This document shows positions 44,590 to 54,343 of a DNA stretch of 64,000 nucleotides, in pieces. The stretch covers positions 167,908-231,907 of the forward strand of contig NZ_JACHHA010000001.1 of NCBI RefSeq assembly GCF_014202495.1, read 5' to 3'. Both the position numbers and the translations under genes were made by a program. This DNA is from Cerasibacillus quisquiliarum. Lineage in GTDB: Bacteria; Bacillota; Bacilli; Bacillales; Amphibacillaceae. Positions within the stretch are counted from its first letter, which is position 1, and the number at the start of each line of letters is the position of its first letter. The notes beneath the pieces are model-generated. The model searched no databases. It was given only the letters and a program-made list of their open reading frames with translations, and was not told the origin of the DNA.

Positions 44590-45324
44590 GTGACTTATCA
44601 AATGATGTTTTATGGTGGATTGATCGGCGTGTCCCTTACCCTTCCCTTAGTAATCTTTTTATTTATCCGCCTTCGAATCATAGAAGTGTTTGAAGATATA
44701 ACAGGCCTTCGAGTTCGAAAAAAAACACGAGAACAAATGGACTTATATCATTTACAAACGAGTGGAAGCTTAAGACAAACATCTGAAAGTATTCGGGTTC
44801 GTAAACAATATACGACAGGAACAAATACGAGTCAGTCTGCTTCATTAAAGCCAATTGCCGTTGAATACGCTCAAGCTCAAACGGCTGCATCAGCTCAGGC
44901 CAAATCTTCGCTAATATCAGGTGAAGGACATCGCGTAAAAAGTCCAAAGGAACCAGATGAAACGGCCTATTTAAATGAGTTTGATGAAACAGAGCTACTA
45001 GAAGAAACAGGGGAAACTAATTCATCTCAACTAGAGACAAATGACGAAACAGCATTATTGTCAAATGAAGACCATGACGAAACAGCTTTATTAGAAGATG
45101 AAATAGACGAAACCGCAATCCTGGATGAAGAAATAGATGAAACAACATGGTTAAACGGGGAAACCGATGAAACGATGTTACTAGAGGATGCTGATGAAAC
45201 AACTCTTTTAACAGATGATGAAACCGTTCTACTAGATGAAACGGAGGATGATTTTATACTCCAGAAAAACATTATCATTGTCCATTCAAATCATATAATA
45301 GGGAAGGAGAGAAGACATGGCTGA
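44590..45324 (+). CDS. Small membrane protein with nine DETxxL motifs, likely kinase substrate
   Basis: 244 residues. GTG 44590 is chosen because AGGGGGG lies just upstream; the earlier ATG inside the kinase gene lacks one. One N-terminal membrane segment (GLIGVSLTLPLVIFLFIRL) is followed by basic residues, so the rest should be cytosolic. A Gln/Ser/Thr-rich stretch leads to an acidic tail (about residues 125-225) with nine copies of DETxxL: DETAYL, DETELL, DETALL twice, DETAIL, DETTWL, DETMLL, DETTLL and DETVLL. Such Thr sites with acidic context resemble phospho-acceptor motifs that FHA domains read. The start is directly after the kinase gene and the end overlaps the next gene by eight bases. 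Family not recognised. Confidence 0.8.
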   Translation: MTYQMMFYGGLIGVSLTLPLVIFLFIRLRIIEVFEDITGLRVRKKTREQMDLYHLQTSGSLRQTSESIRVRKQYTTGTNTSQSASLKPIAVEYAQAQTAASAQAKSSLISGEGHRVKSPKEPDETAYLNEFDETELLEETGETNSSQLETNDETALLSNEDHDETALLEDEIDETAILDEEIDETTWLNGETDETMLLEDADETTLLTDDETVLLDETEDDFILQKNIIIVHSNHIIGKERRHG

Positions 45325-48300
45325 GATGATTTTAAAGTATAAAAAAACGTATAGAAAGAATAAAAAAGCGATTTGGATTTCTGTTTTTATGATTGTCTTT
45401 TTATCAGCAATTATATTTGCAACGACCGTTTTATCAGCAGATAAAATGAACATGAAAATAGTTTTCAACGATTCAGAGTGGAATGTTAACAACGAAGCAC
45501 CAAGTTGGTATACGAATCAAGATTCGGTGTCTTTTGTAGTTGATTTAAGTGGAGAATATCCAGGTGAAACAGAGGCAGATGTTGATGAAAATAGTGAAGC
45601 ACCAGGTGAACCAGTTGATGATGTCACATCCGAAGACTCAGGTGATGAGAACAATTCAAACACCGAACCTGAAAATCGTGATTCATTAAAGAAGTCTATA
45701 TCTAATAAAAATAAGGAAACATTGGATGAAGAAAAACAGGCGATTAAAGAAGAACAAGAAGATCGTCAAACGTTAGCCGAAACTAATAATCCCGAAACTC
45801 ATGAAGAAACACAGGCTGAAAAGACAAAAGAATCAACAGAAGAGAAGAAAACAACAGGAAAACAAAATTCAGAACAAACAGAAAGTAAAGCGAAAGTAGC
45901 AACAGAAACAAAGCAAAACGATAAGACAGGAACATCACAGACAAATGAAAATCCAACTGAAATAAGAGCGCCTTTCACGATTAAAGGCATTTATCCACAT
46001 CATCGTGGCAATCTAAATACAGACGTAAAACCAATAATAAATGAAAAAACAAATCAATTTGAAGGTAAATTCCGAGTAACTGCTAGCCCAACAAGCAAGC
46101 TAAAATCTGAAGGGGCATTTGAATTTGAAATGACCATTCCAGAAGATAATGCGTGGGGGTTACCGAGACGTACAGGAGAAAATACGATCAAATTTAAAAT
46201 TAATCGCGATGTGACAGAGCCAAAAATAAATGTTACTGGTGTACGTGATCGTGATGTTTTTATCCCGAATCGTAAAGGTGAACCACAAACACCACATATC
46301 GTGATTAGTATTTCCGAGACACATTTTGATCCAAATCAAGTTGTTATCCAATTGGAAAAGGATGGTAATAAACAAAACATCGATATAACAGAAGATCATG
46401 AGAAAAAGACATACACACTTGATGTGGTAGAAGACGGTCGTTATAAGTTATTTATTCAAGTCACTGATCGGGCCGGAAATATGAGTGAAAAGGAAATACA
46501 TTTTTTCATTAATAATCATGGACCTAAGTTGACACTGTTAGCAAATGGTGCTGAATTAGATGAAGAGAAGTTTTTAAGCGATCCAGTCGATTTAGTCCTT
46601 CAGTTAAAAAATAGTTTGAATATGAAATCAGCGAACATGACGTTGAAAAAAGATGGACAAATATTAGATTCCAAAAAAATTGATATAAATGATTTTGAAT
46701 TTCTATATGAATGGCCTAAAACATTAGATGAAGATGGTCGTTATGAGCTTGAAATAGAAGTAGAAGAAGAACATGGAAATAATAACCGTCGACTATCAGC
46801 AACATTTACAATTGACCAAACCAAACCTGTTATTAGTTATCTTCAAGGAAGTGAAACGGAATTAATTGGTGATATTAGTGAAGAAAAGTCAGTAACCGTA
46901 AAAGTTAATGAAAACAATCTTGATACAGAAAATACAACTGTTATCGTTGAAAAGAAAAGCAATGACGGAACATGGGAAACAGATCCTGATCATACATTCC
47001 CACAATTTAGAGGACAATATGGTGAATATGAGGCAACGGTTCAGTTTGAAACGGAAGGAACATATCGTATAAAAGCAACTGCTAAAGATAAAGCAGGGAA
47101 TACAACATCTTTAACTTCCGTCGTATTTACAATCGATCGCACGCCACCCGAGATTGCGATAATTGAAGCGGATGGTGAAGAAGTAAAAGCTGACTATTCA
47201 CGGGAAAAAACGGTTACCGTTCAAATTAATGAAGAAAATTTGAAGAAAGATCAAACATCTATTATCGTCTATGAAAAAAATGCGTATAACCGATTTGTTG
47301 AATCTGATACGTTTGTTTTTCCATCATTAAAGGAAAATGAAACGGGACAATTTACATCAACATTAACATTTAAAAAAGATGGTGAATATTACATTACAGT
47401 ACATGCTGTTGACGAAGCGGGCAGTATGGTAGAAAGACACTCGGAAATCTTTACGATTGACCGTGTAGCTCCTAAGATAGATATCGATGGTGGGGATGTG
47501 TCGCTAAACCCATCAGACAACAAAGATAAGCTTATTATAAGTCATTCGAGAGTTGTTCAATTGAATGTAGAAGAGCTTCATTTTGATTCAGATTTAGCTA
47601 AGATAACGGTCTTACGAGCTGATCAATTGGATGGTGAATTTTCCGCTGTGGAACAACATGAATTCTCGAGATGGAGTTCAAAAGGAAAGCTTCATACAGC
47701 GACACGCCAATTTGTTGAAGATGGTGTTTACAAAATAAAGCTCGAAGTCACGGATAAAGCAGGAAACAATCAATCAGTCACGTCGGTTCCATTTGTTATC
47801 CAAACAAAAGGCCCTATGATTAAAGTAAATGGGGTCCATCATAGTGAACATTATGATCATGATCGTGAAACAACGATTGAAATTATTGGTGACTATTTAG
47901 ATACGAATGAAGAGAACACATATGTTAGTGCGCAAAAAGATGGTCAATCATATGATGTTGGAGAGCTTAAATTTGGTGATAATAAAGCAATCTTGAAACA
48001 CACATTTTCTGAAGAAGGAACATATGAATTAACGATTGTTGCTCAAGATTTAGCTCATAATCAACCATCTACTAAAAGGCTTGAATTTGTAATTGATAAA
48101 ACTGCACCAAAACTCTATATTAGTGATGTTGTTCGTTATAGTCGCGATAAGCAAAAAGTATCGGTTGTGGTTGAAGAACAATATTACGAAACAAACCAAG
48201 TCGATTTTCAAGTTAAAAGAGACGGTAAAGATATAACCGATAAAGTCGTGAAAAACCATCCGAATGGAAATAATTGGTGGAAATCGACCGAGAAGTCTGA

Positions 48301-51300
48301 ACTAACGTATACATTCACAGATGATGGCGATTACGAAATAACGATTAAGGCAACAGACAAAGCAGGAAATAAAGGGAAAAAGCAAAAAGCGGTATTTACG
48401 ATTGATGCAGATATGCCAGAGATTACGATTAAAGACGCTCAAAGTCAACAAATAAAACACTTGAAGCATTATCCAACTGCACAAGAAGTAACAATTGAAA
48501 TAGAAGATAACAATTTAGATGAAGTTCTTATTGATGCGACTCGAGACGGTAAAGCCTATGATATACCGGAAGTCATTGATTACAAAGGTCAAAAAGCAGT
48601 ATTGACCCACGTATTTAGTAAAAATGGTGAATATACGCTTAAAGTGACTGCAAAAGATAAATCAGGAAATACAGCACGTGAAACGGTTACTTTTACGATT
48701 GATAAAGTTGATCCAAAAATTAACCTCGAGCATAAAATTAAAAATCATGTCACAAAAGAGCATATTAATAAACAAGGCATAAATCAATTCATAAAAATTG
48801 ATGTCATTGAAAAACATGTGAAGTCAAAATCGGTCACTGTAACATATACTGATTTAAATGGTAACAGTGAAACATGGCGCGGAAGTGATGTCGGTGAGTG
48901 GTCTGGTCCAGATAAAGATAACCGTTATCAATTTAAATTGAAGAAGGGATTATTCAATAAAGACGGTGATTATAAATTAACGGTTAAAGTAGAAGATAAA
49001 GCAGGACGAACAGCAACGAAGCATGTTGACTTTACAGTTGATAATATAAAACCGAATATCTCCCTTTCGAAAGTTCAGCGCTATAACAATACAGGAAAAA
49101 CAGTTACCGTTACGGTGAAGGAACATAACTATAAGAAAAATAATGTTAAAGTCCGTGTGACAACGCCTGATGGTGTGAAACCAGAATATAAGTGGATAAA
49201 TGAAGGGAAAGTATCCAAACTACCGATTGCTTTTAACCATGATGGTACGTATACATTAGAAGTAGAAGCGATAGATGACGCTGGTAATAAATCACAAGAC
49301 ACTGTTACATTTACAATTGACCAAGTCAAGCCGAAGTTATCTATTCGTGGTATCGAAAATACGGATGAAATCAAACATTATCGCGAAAGCAAGCGCGTGA
49401 CTTTTGAAGTAACAGATAAACATTTAGATCCAAACAAGACAAGTTTATCGGTGAAGAAACGAAATCGTTCTACAGGTAAGTTGGAACATGTTCATGTCGG
49501 AAACATGTCCATATCAAAAACAAAAGCGACATTAACATATACATTTGCTTCTGAAGGTGAGTATACGGTAGAACTAAGAGCAACAGATAAGGCAGGAAAC
49601 GCGGCAGAGTCGAAAAAAATAACATTTATCATTGATAAAACAGCACCAGCTTTATCAATCGATGGTGTGAAAGATGGAGCTTATTATTCAGGGAAACGTC
49701 ATGTAACGGTTCGTGTAAATGAAGCAAACTATAAAACAAATAAAGTCGATTTTACAGTAACTAAGAATGGTGTAGACATTACAAGTCTTGTAGAGAAAAA
49801 CAGTGGTGGTCCGAGCTGGCGTATAGCCCGTACGTCATCTGTTTTAAGATATGACTTTAATGAGGATGGGTATTACACGATCCAAATCAGTGCTAGAGAC
49901 AGAGCAGGTAATGTTGCTAAAAAGGTTAAAAAATCTTTCACAATAGATACGAAAAAACCTGTCATTGATATAACCGGTGTTCAAAATGGCGAACATTATA
50001 ATACGAATAAGAAAGTCCAAGTGACGATTAAAGATGTTAATTTCGATAAAAACACAATCCGTGTTACACGTAATGGTCAACATTATTCTGTCGGTGGCTT
50101 TTCCATAACGAATAACCGTTATTCAGATTCAATTGCGTCATTAGCTCACACGTTTAGTCAAGAAGGCGATTATGAAATTTTCGTTGAAGCTATTGACCGC
50201 GCAGGTAATCGTGATAATAAACGGATCTCCTTCACGATTGATAAGACAGCACCTAAAATTACCCCTAAAGTGAAAGGGGAAAATCGTGTCATCAAAGATG
50301 GTGAATATATTAATCGAGTGATAACACCCGAGTTTGTCTTAGATGAATCTGATGATAAAATCGTTTCTGTGACGTTAAATGGTGGAAAGAATATTGCAGG
50401 GAAAATCCCTGTCGCATCAAAAGAAATGACGTATAACTATCATGTCGTTGCACGTGATAAGGCAGGTAATGAGACGAAATTGAAAGTTAGTTTCACGATT
50501 GATACAACGAAGCCAAAGTTACACATTCATCATTTATTACGCGAGCCACTTAAGGGAGGGTTTTTTAACAAGAAAATCTCACCGATTGTGACATATTCTG
50601 ATAAACATTTAGATAAGAAACGAACATCAATTACATTAAACATGCGCCCGTTTGGTGGGACACCACGGTTAAATAATGCTGGTGACTATGAATTAAGTGA
50701 AGACATTAAAGCTGAAGGGCATTATTCTTTAAAAGCGGTCATCACCGATTTAGCAGATAATATTTCAGAGCAAACAGTACACATGACACTTGATCAAACA
50801 AATCCGAAAATCATTTTTAAAGAACCAATTAATGGAAAGTATTTTAATGAAGTGATGATCCCAGAGTTTGAGATTTTCAATGAATTAAGTGATTATGAAA
50901 TGATTGCTCTTACATTAAATGGTGAGCCATATGAGCTTGGTGATCCAATTGAGAAAGATGGAAAATACGTTCTCTATATCGAGGTCAAGGACCAAGCGGG
51001 TAATATAGAACGTCAATCATTTGAATTTATCATTGATATGACACCACCAAAAATTGAAATTACCGGTGTTCAAGACGATAAAACATACCATCATCCAGTA
51101 AAAGTAGAAGTAAGTGTCACGAACCCAGAAGATTGGCTTACATCAATTACAAATAATGGCGATGTGCTTGAAGGTGAGATTATTGAGAAAACAGCAGACG
51201 GTAAACCGACAAAGATCCGTATCAACATGAGTGATATCGCAAACTATCATATTACAGCTGAAGCCGAAGATATAGCGGGTAACACAACCGTAAAAAATCT

Positions 51301-51472
51301 CGAATTCAAAATCGCTGAGCAAAGTGCGCTTACGAAATGGTTTGAGCATAAACCTACTTTCTACGGTTCACTCGTTGGTATTTTCATCACTATTTTCATT
51401 GCTGGTATATTATTAGCATTAAAGCGTCGAAAAGATGATGACTCAGGGGCGGGCGTAGAAGAAGCGAGTTAA
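45317..51472 (+). CDS. Giant surface protein with about 17 Ig-like modules and C-terminal membrane anchor
   Basis: 2051 residues. An N-terminal membrane segment (AIWISVFMIVFLSAIIFATTVL, near 18-39) is followed by a linker of about 140 residues rich in Glu, Thr, Lys and Gln (near 80-220). Tandem beta modules of roughly 90-120 residues follow. Each ends near TDKAGN and is joined by FTIDxxxP linkers, of which I count about 17. The last 40 residues hold a membrane segment (YGSLVGIFITIFIAGILLAL) and a short charged tail; there is no LPXTG sorting signal. So both ends are membrane-bound and the middle forms an outward stalk or loop. AAGGAGA precedes ATG 45317. It closes the phosphatase-kinase cluster and has its own terminator. 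Confidence 0.9.
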   Translation: MAEMILKYKKTYRKNKKAIWISVFMIVFLSAIIFATTVLSADKMNMKIVFNDSEWNVNNEAPSWYTNQDSVSFVVDLSGEYPGETEADVDENSEAPGEPVDDVTSEDSGDENNSNTEPENRDSLKKSISNKNKETLDEEKQAIKEEQEDRQTLAETNNPETHEETQAEKTKESTEEKKTTGKQNSEQTESKAKVATETKQNDKTGTSQTNENPTEIRAPFTIKGIYPHHRGNLNTDVKPIINEKTNQFEGKFRVTASPTSKLKSEGAFEFEMTIPEDNAWGLPRRTGENTIKFKINRDVTEPKINVTGVRDRDVFIPNRKGEPQTPHIVISISETHFDPNQVVIQLEKDGNKQNIDITEDHEKKTYTLDVVEDGRYKLFIQVTDRAGNMSEKEIHFFINNHGPKLTLLANGAELDEEKFLSDPVDLVLQLKNSLNMKSANMTLKKDGQILDSKKIDINDFEFLYEWPKTLDEDGRYELEIEVEEEHGNNNRRLSATFTIDQTKPVISYLQGSETELIGDISEEKSVTVKVNENNLDTENTTVIVEKKSNDGTWETDPDHTFPQFRGQYGEYEATVQFETEGTYRIKATAKDKAGNTTSLTSVVFTIDRTPPEIAIIEADGEEVKADYSREKTVTVQINEENLKKDQTSIIVYEKNAYNRFVESDTFVFPSLKENETGQFTSTLTFKKDGEYYITVHAVDEAGSMVERHSEIFTIDRVAPKIDIDGGDVSLNPSDNKDKLIISHSRVVQLNVEELHFDSDLAKITVLRADQLDGEFSAVEQHEFSRWSSKGKLHTATRQFVEDGVYKIKLEVTDKAGNNQSVTSVPFVIQTKGPMIKVNGVHHSEHYDHDRETTIEIIGDYLDTNEENTYVSAQKDGQSYDVGELKFGDNKAILKHTFSEEGTYELTIVAQDLAHNQPSTKRLEFVIDKTAPKLYISDVVRYSRDKQKVSVVVEEQYYETNQVDFQVKRDGKDITDKVVKNHPNGNNWWKSTEKSELTYTFTDDGDYEITIKATDKAGNKGKKQKAVFTIDADMPEITIKDAQSQQIKHLKHYPTAQEVTIEIEDNNLDEVLIDATRDGKAYDIPEVIDYKGQKAVLTHVFSKNGEYTLKVTAKDKSGNTARETVTFTIDKVDPKINLEHKIKNHVTKEHINKQGINQFIKIDVIEKHVKSKSVTVTYTDLNGNSETWRGSDVGEWSGPDKDNRYQFKLKKGLFNKDGDYKLTVKVEDKAGRTATKHVDFTVDNIKPNISLSKVQRYNNTGKTVTVTVKEHNYKKNNVKVRVTTPDGVKPEYKWINEGKVSKLPIAFNHDGTYTLEVEAIDDAGNKSQDTVTFTIDQVKPKLSIRGIENTDEIKHYRESKRVTFEVTDKHLDPNKTSLSVKKRNRSTGKLEHVHVGNMSISKTKATLTYTFASEGEYTVELRATDKAGNAAESKKITFIIDKTAPALSIDGVKDGAYYSGKRHVTVRVNEANYKTNKVDFTVTKNGVDITSLVEKNSGGPSWRIARTSSVLRYDFNEDGYYTIQISARDRAGNVAKKVKKSFTIDTKKPVIDITGVQNGEHYNTNKKVQVTIKDVNFDKNTIRVTRNGQHYSVGGFSITNNRYSDSIASLAHTFSQEGDYEIFVEAIDRAGNRDNKRISFTIDKTAPKITPKVKGENRVIKDGEYINRVITPEFVLDESDDKIVSVTLNGGKNIAGKIPVASKEMTYNYHVVARDKAGNETKLKVSFTIDTTKPKLHIHHLLREPLKGGFFNKKISPIVTYSDKHLDKKRTSITLNMRPFGGTPRLNNAGDYELSEDIKAEGHYSLKAVITDLADNISEQTVHMTLDQTNPKIIFKEPINGKYFNEVMIPEFEIFNELSDYEMIALTLNGEPYELGDPIEKDGKYVLYIEVKDQAGNIERQSFEFIIDMTPPKIEITGVQDDKTYHHPVKVEVSVTNPEDWLTSITNNGDVLEGEIIEKTADGKPTKIRINMSDIANYHITAEAEDIAGNTTVKNLEFKIAEQSALTKWFEHKPTFYGSLVGIFITIFIAGILLALKRRKDDDSGAGVEEAS

Positions 51473-51522
51473 ATGAATGAATTAAATAAAAAATCGGGCT
51501 AAATTTATTTGTTATATGATAG

Positions 51523-51549
51523 CTCCCTCAATTGATGAGGGAGTTTTTT
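51523..51549 (+). terminator. Terminator after the giant Ig-like protein gene
   Basis: CTCCCTCA (51523-51530) pairs with TGAGGGAG (51536-51543), then six T. Confidence 0.88.
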
Positions 51550-51684
51550 CTTTTCTGTAATACCTATTTTTAAAACACTAATAAAAATAGATAAGTTATC
51601 AAATATAAAAAATATATGTATGATACTTTTATTTCTGAAAAGTTTATGTTATTATAATAAAAAATAAAGTAGGAGTGAAAAATA

Positions 51685-51705
51685 TTTAATTATACTGTAA
51701 TTAAA
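51685..51705. promoter_or_regulatory. Perfect palindrome before the XRE-cupin regulator gene
   Basis: TTTAATTA (51685-51692) and TAATTAAA (51698-51705) are perfect inverted repeats around five bases. The site lies ten bases before ATG 51715. It is a candidate operator for the regulator itself. Confidence 0.55.
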
Positions 51706-51714
51706 TAAGTAAAT

Positions 51715-52257
51715 ATGGTTATTATTCATGACAAAATTAAGAAATTAAGATTAAAACATGGCATGACATTGCAAGATCTTAGTGATCAAACAGGTTTGTC
51801 AGTTAGTTTTTTATCACAAATCGAACGTGGCACATCATCTTTAGCGATTACATCATTGAAGAAAATAGCAGATGCTTTTGGAATAAAAATTTCTGATTTT
51901 TTCAATGAGATTGAAAATCACAATTATACTGTTCTTAAAAAAGAGCAAAAGCCTTTTAAAATAGAAAGTTCAGATATTACACATGTACGACTTGCTGGAG
52001 ATTTTCCAAATCGGAAGCTAGAACCGATGAAAGTGACGATTCCACCAAGTCAAACATATTCACAACCATACACACATCCAGGGGAGGAATTTTATTATGT
52101 GATTAAAGGTACTATTGTTTTTAAGATTAATGAGGTGAAATATCAATTAAATGAAGGTGATTCAATTCATTTCCCTTCTAATCAGCCACATGTATGGAAA
52201 AATCCAGGAAAAGAACCATGTATTTTATTAAGTGTGTTAACTCCAGTTATTTTTTAA
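51715..52257 (+). CDS. XRE-family regulator with C-terminal cupin domain
   Basis: 180 residues. Residues 5-62 form a helix-turn-helix: IKKLRLKHGMTLQDLSDQTG, LSVSFLSQIERG and SSLAITSLKKIADAF. A cupin effector domain follows, with HPGEEFYYVIKGTIVFKINE (near 120) and GDSIHFPSNQPHVWKN. Such proteins often control catabolic operons and bind the small molecule in the cupin. No good ribosome binding site precedes ATG 51715; an AGGAG lies about 40 bases upstream and an in-frame stop blocks any earlier start. Its operon neighbours suggest control of hydantoin or lactam use. Confidence 0.88.
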   Translation: MVIIHDKIKKLRLKHGMTLQDLSDQTGLSVSFLSQIERGTSSLAITSLKKIADAFGIKISDFFNEIENHNYTVLKKEQKPFKIESSDITHVRLAGDFPNRKLEPMKVTIPPSQTYSQPYTHPGEEFYYVIKGTIVFKINEVKYQLNEGDSIHFPSNQPHVWKNPGKEPCILLSVLTPVIF

Positions 52258-52297
52258 ATAGAAATAGCATGAACAATTTAGGAAGGATGAATAGGAA

Positions 52298-54343
52298 ATG
52301 AGAGTAGCAACAGATATTGGAGGAACATTTACAGACTTAGTCTATGTAGATGATGAGGGAAAAATTGGTATTGGTAAAAGTCATACAACACCACCTAATT
52401 TTGAAAAAGGCGTTATCAATGTTCTGAAAGAAAGTGGAGTAGATATTGGAGCTATTTCTCGCTTTATTCATGGTACAACTGTGATTATCAACGCATTAAC
52501 TGAGAAAAAAGGTGCGAAAACAGGACTTATTACGACTAAAGGTTTTCGAGATGTATTAGAAATAGCTCGTGGTAACCGACCAGATTTATTTAACGTTCGC
52601 TATCAAAAACCAGAGCCTTTTATTGAGCGTTATTTACGTCAAGAAGTAGAAGAGCGCTTGAATTATAAGGGAGAAGTTTTAACACCGTTAAATAAGCAGG
52701 GTGTCGAAGAAATTGTAAAATATTTTAAAAAAGAAAATGTCGAAGCAATTGCTGTTTCATATTTACATGCTTATGTCAATCCAAAGCATGAGCAAGAAAC
52801 AGTAAAGAAAATTAAAGAGTTATGGCCAGAAGTAGTTGTGACTGCCTCGCATGAGGTGACAAAAGAATGGCGAGAATATGAAAGGACAAACACAGTGGCA
52901 TTAAATGCCTACGTGATGCCAACTGCAACAACATATATTAACCAGCTACAACGGGAACTAACTGAATACAATGATAAAAGTAAAAACTATATTATGCAGT
53001 CTAATGGTGGTACAACAACATTTGAAGAAGTAAAGAAAGTACCTATAAATATGGTCGAATCAGGTCCAGTAGCTGGAATTTACGGTGCAGCATACTTAGG
53101 GAATTTGATTGGTGAGAAAAATATTATTGCCTTTGATATAGGTGGGACGACAGCAAAGTGTTCGTTAGTAGAAGATGGAGAAGTTAAGATTTCGACTGAT
53201 TATTATATAGAAAAAGATGACCGTAATGCTGGATATCCAATTAAAGTCCCTGTTGTGGACATTGTTGAAATTGGAAATGGTGGTGGTTCTATTGCATGGT
53301 TAGATAGTGCTGGTTCTTTAAAGGTAGGACCAGAATCTGCTGGTGCAGTGCCAGGTCCAGTTGCTTATGGGCAAGGAGGGAAGGAACCGACAACAACAGA
53401 TGCGAATCTATTGACAGGAAGACTTTCCGCCAAAAATTTCGATTATAATGTAGATTTGGAAAAGGTAAAAGCAGCTGTGGCAGAGAAGATAGCTAAACCG
53501 TTCGGTATCTCTGTAGAGGAAGCCGCACTTGGCATCATTCGCGTGGCAAACTCTAATATGTTAAACGCTCTAAAACTTATTTCAATTCGAAGAGGTCATG
53601 ATCCACAAGATTTTACGATGGTCGCTTTTGGAGGCGGTGGGTCTATGCATGCGACAGCTTTAGCAAAAGAATTAGGAATGAAGAAGGTGGTTATTCCAAT
53701 TGCTTCTCCTGTGTTTTCAGCATGGGGCATGTTAATGACAGATCTTCGACATGATTATATCAAAACATATATTAAACGATTAAGAAACCTGCAAGCAAAA
53801 GAGATATTGGCGGAGTGGGAAGAGATTGAGAAAGTTGCTTTTGCTCAGTTTGCTAATGAAAACATAGCGAAAGAAGATGTCGAATTTCACTATTTTGCAG
53901 ATATGCGTTATCTAGGACAAGAACATACTGTAAAAGTTCCGCTTCCTGAAGGTGATTGGTCAACAGGACATATTCAAAAGGTGATTGAAGCATTTCATGA
54001 ACTGCATGAAAAGAATTTTACGTTTAGATTAGATGATACAGAAGTAGAAATAGTAAACTTACATGTAACGGCATTTGGAAAGATAGATAAGCCAGAGATT
54101 AGCAAAATTAGCCGTCAATCGACAATAGAAGATGCTCATATTGAAACTCGTCAAGTCTATTTTGAAAATCCGAATCGTTGGGTTGATACACCAGTCTATC
54201 AGCGTGAATTGTTGCCAATTAATGTCTCGGTCGATGGTCCGGCAATTGTTGAAGAAAAATCAGCCGTTACAGTTGTATATGAAGGACAAGAGTTAATAGT
54301 TGATGAATATGGGAACTTAATCATTGAATTGGAGGAGAATTAA
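52298..54343 (+). CDS. hyuA: Hydantoinase/oxoprolinase subunit A
   Basis: 681 residues. The N-terminal actin-like ATPase fold shows ATDIGGTFTDLVYVDD and HGTTVIINALTEKKGAKTGLITTKGFRDVLEI; the second half starts near IIAFDIGGTTAKCSLVEDG, and GGGGSMHATALAKELG gives the last phosphate loop. With HyuB it opens cyclic amides (hydantoin, 5-oxoproline or related lactams) with ATP. The stop lies next to the HyuB start (TAAATG). An N-carbamoyl amidohydrolase gene in the same operon favours hydantoins. Caprolactamase and 5-oxoprolinase share these folds and remain possible. Confidence 0.88.
   Translation: MRVATDIGGTFTDLVYVDDEGKIGIGKSHTTPPNFEKGVINVLKESGVDIGAISRFIHGTTVIINALTEKKGAKTGLITTKGFRDVLEIARGNRPDLFNVRYQKPEPFIERYLRQEVEERLNYKGEVLTPLNKQGVEEIVKYFKKENVEAIAVSYLHAYVNPKHEQETVKKIKELWPEVVVTASHEVTKEWREYERTNTVALNAYVMPTATTYINQLQRELTEYNDKSKNYIMQSNGGTTTFEEVKKVPINMVESGPVAGIYGAAYLGNLIGEKNIIAFDIGGTTAKCSLVEDGEVKISTDYYIEKDDRNAGYPIKVPVVDIVEIGNGGGSIAWLDSAGSLKVGPESAGAVPGPVAYGQGGKEPTTTDANLLTGRLSAKNFDYNVDLEKVKAAVAEKIAKPFGISVEEAALGIIRVANSNMLNALKLISIRRGHDPQDFTMVAFGGGGSMHATALAKELGMKKVVIPIASPVFSAWGMLMTDLRHDYIKTYIKRLRNLQAKEILAEWEEIEKVAFAQFANENIAKEDVEFHYFADMRYLGQEHTVKVPLPEGDWSTGHIQKVIEAFHELHEKNFTFRLDDTEVEIVNLHVTAFGKIDKPEISKISRQSTIEDAHIETRQVYFENPNRWVDTPVYQRELLPINVSVDGPAIVEEKSAVTVVYEGQELIVDEYGNLIIELEEN

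Noticed and set aside
45027..45278. Minus-strand Ser-rich frame opposite the DETxxL repeats
   Set aside because: Shadow of the acidic repeat codons; the plus-strand frame has start site, membrane segment and operon overlap.
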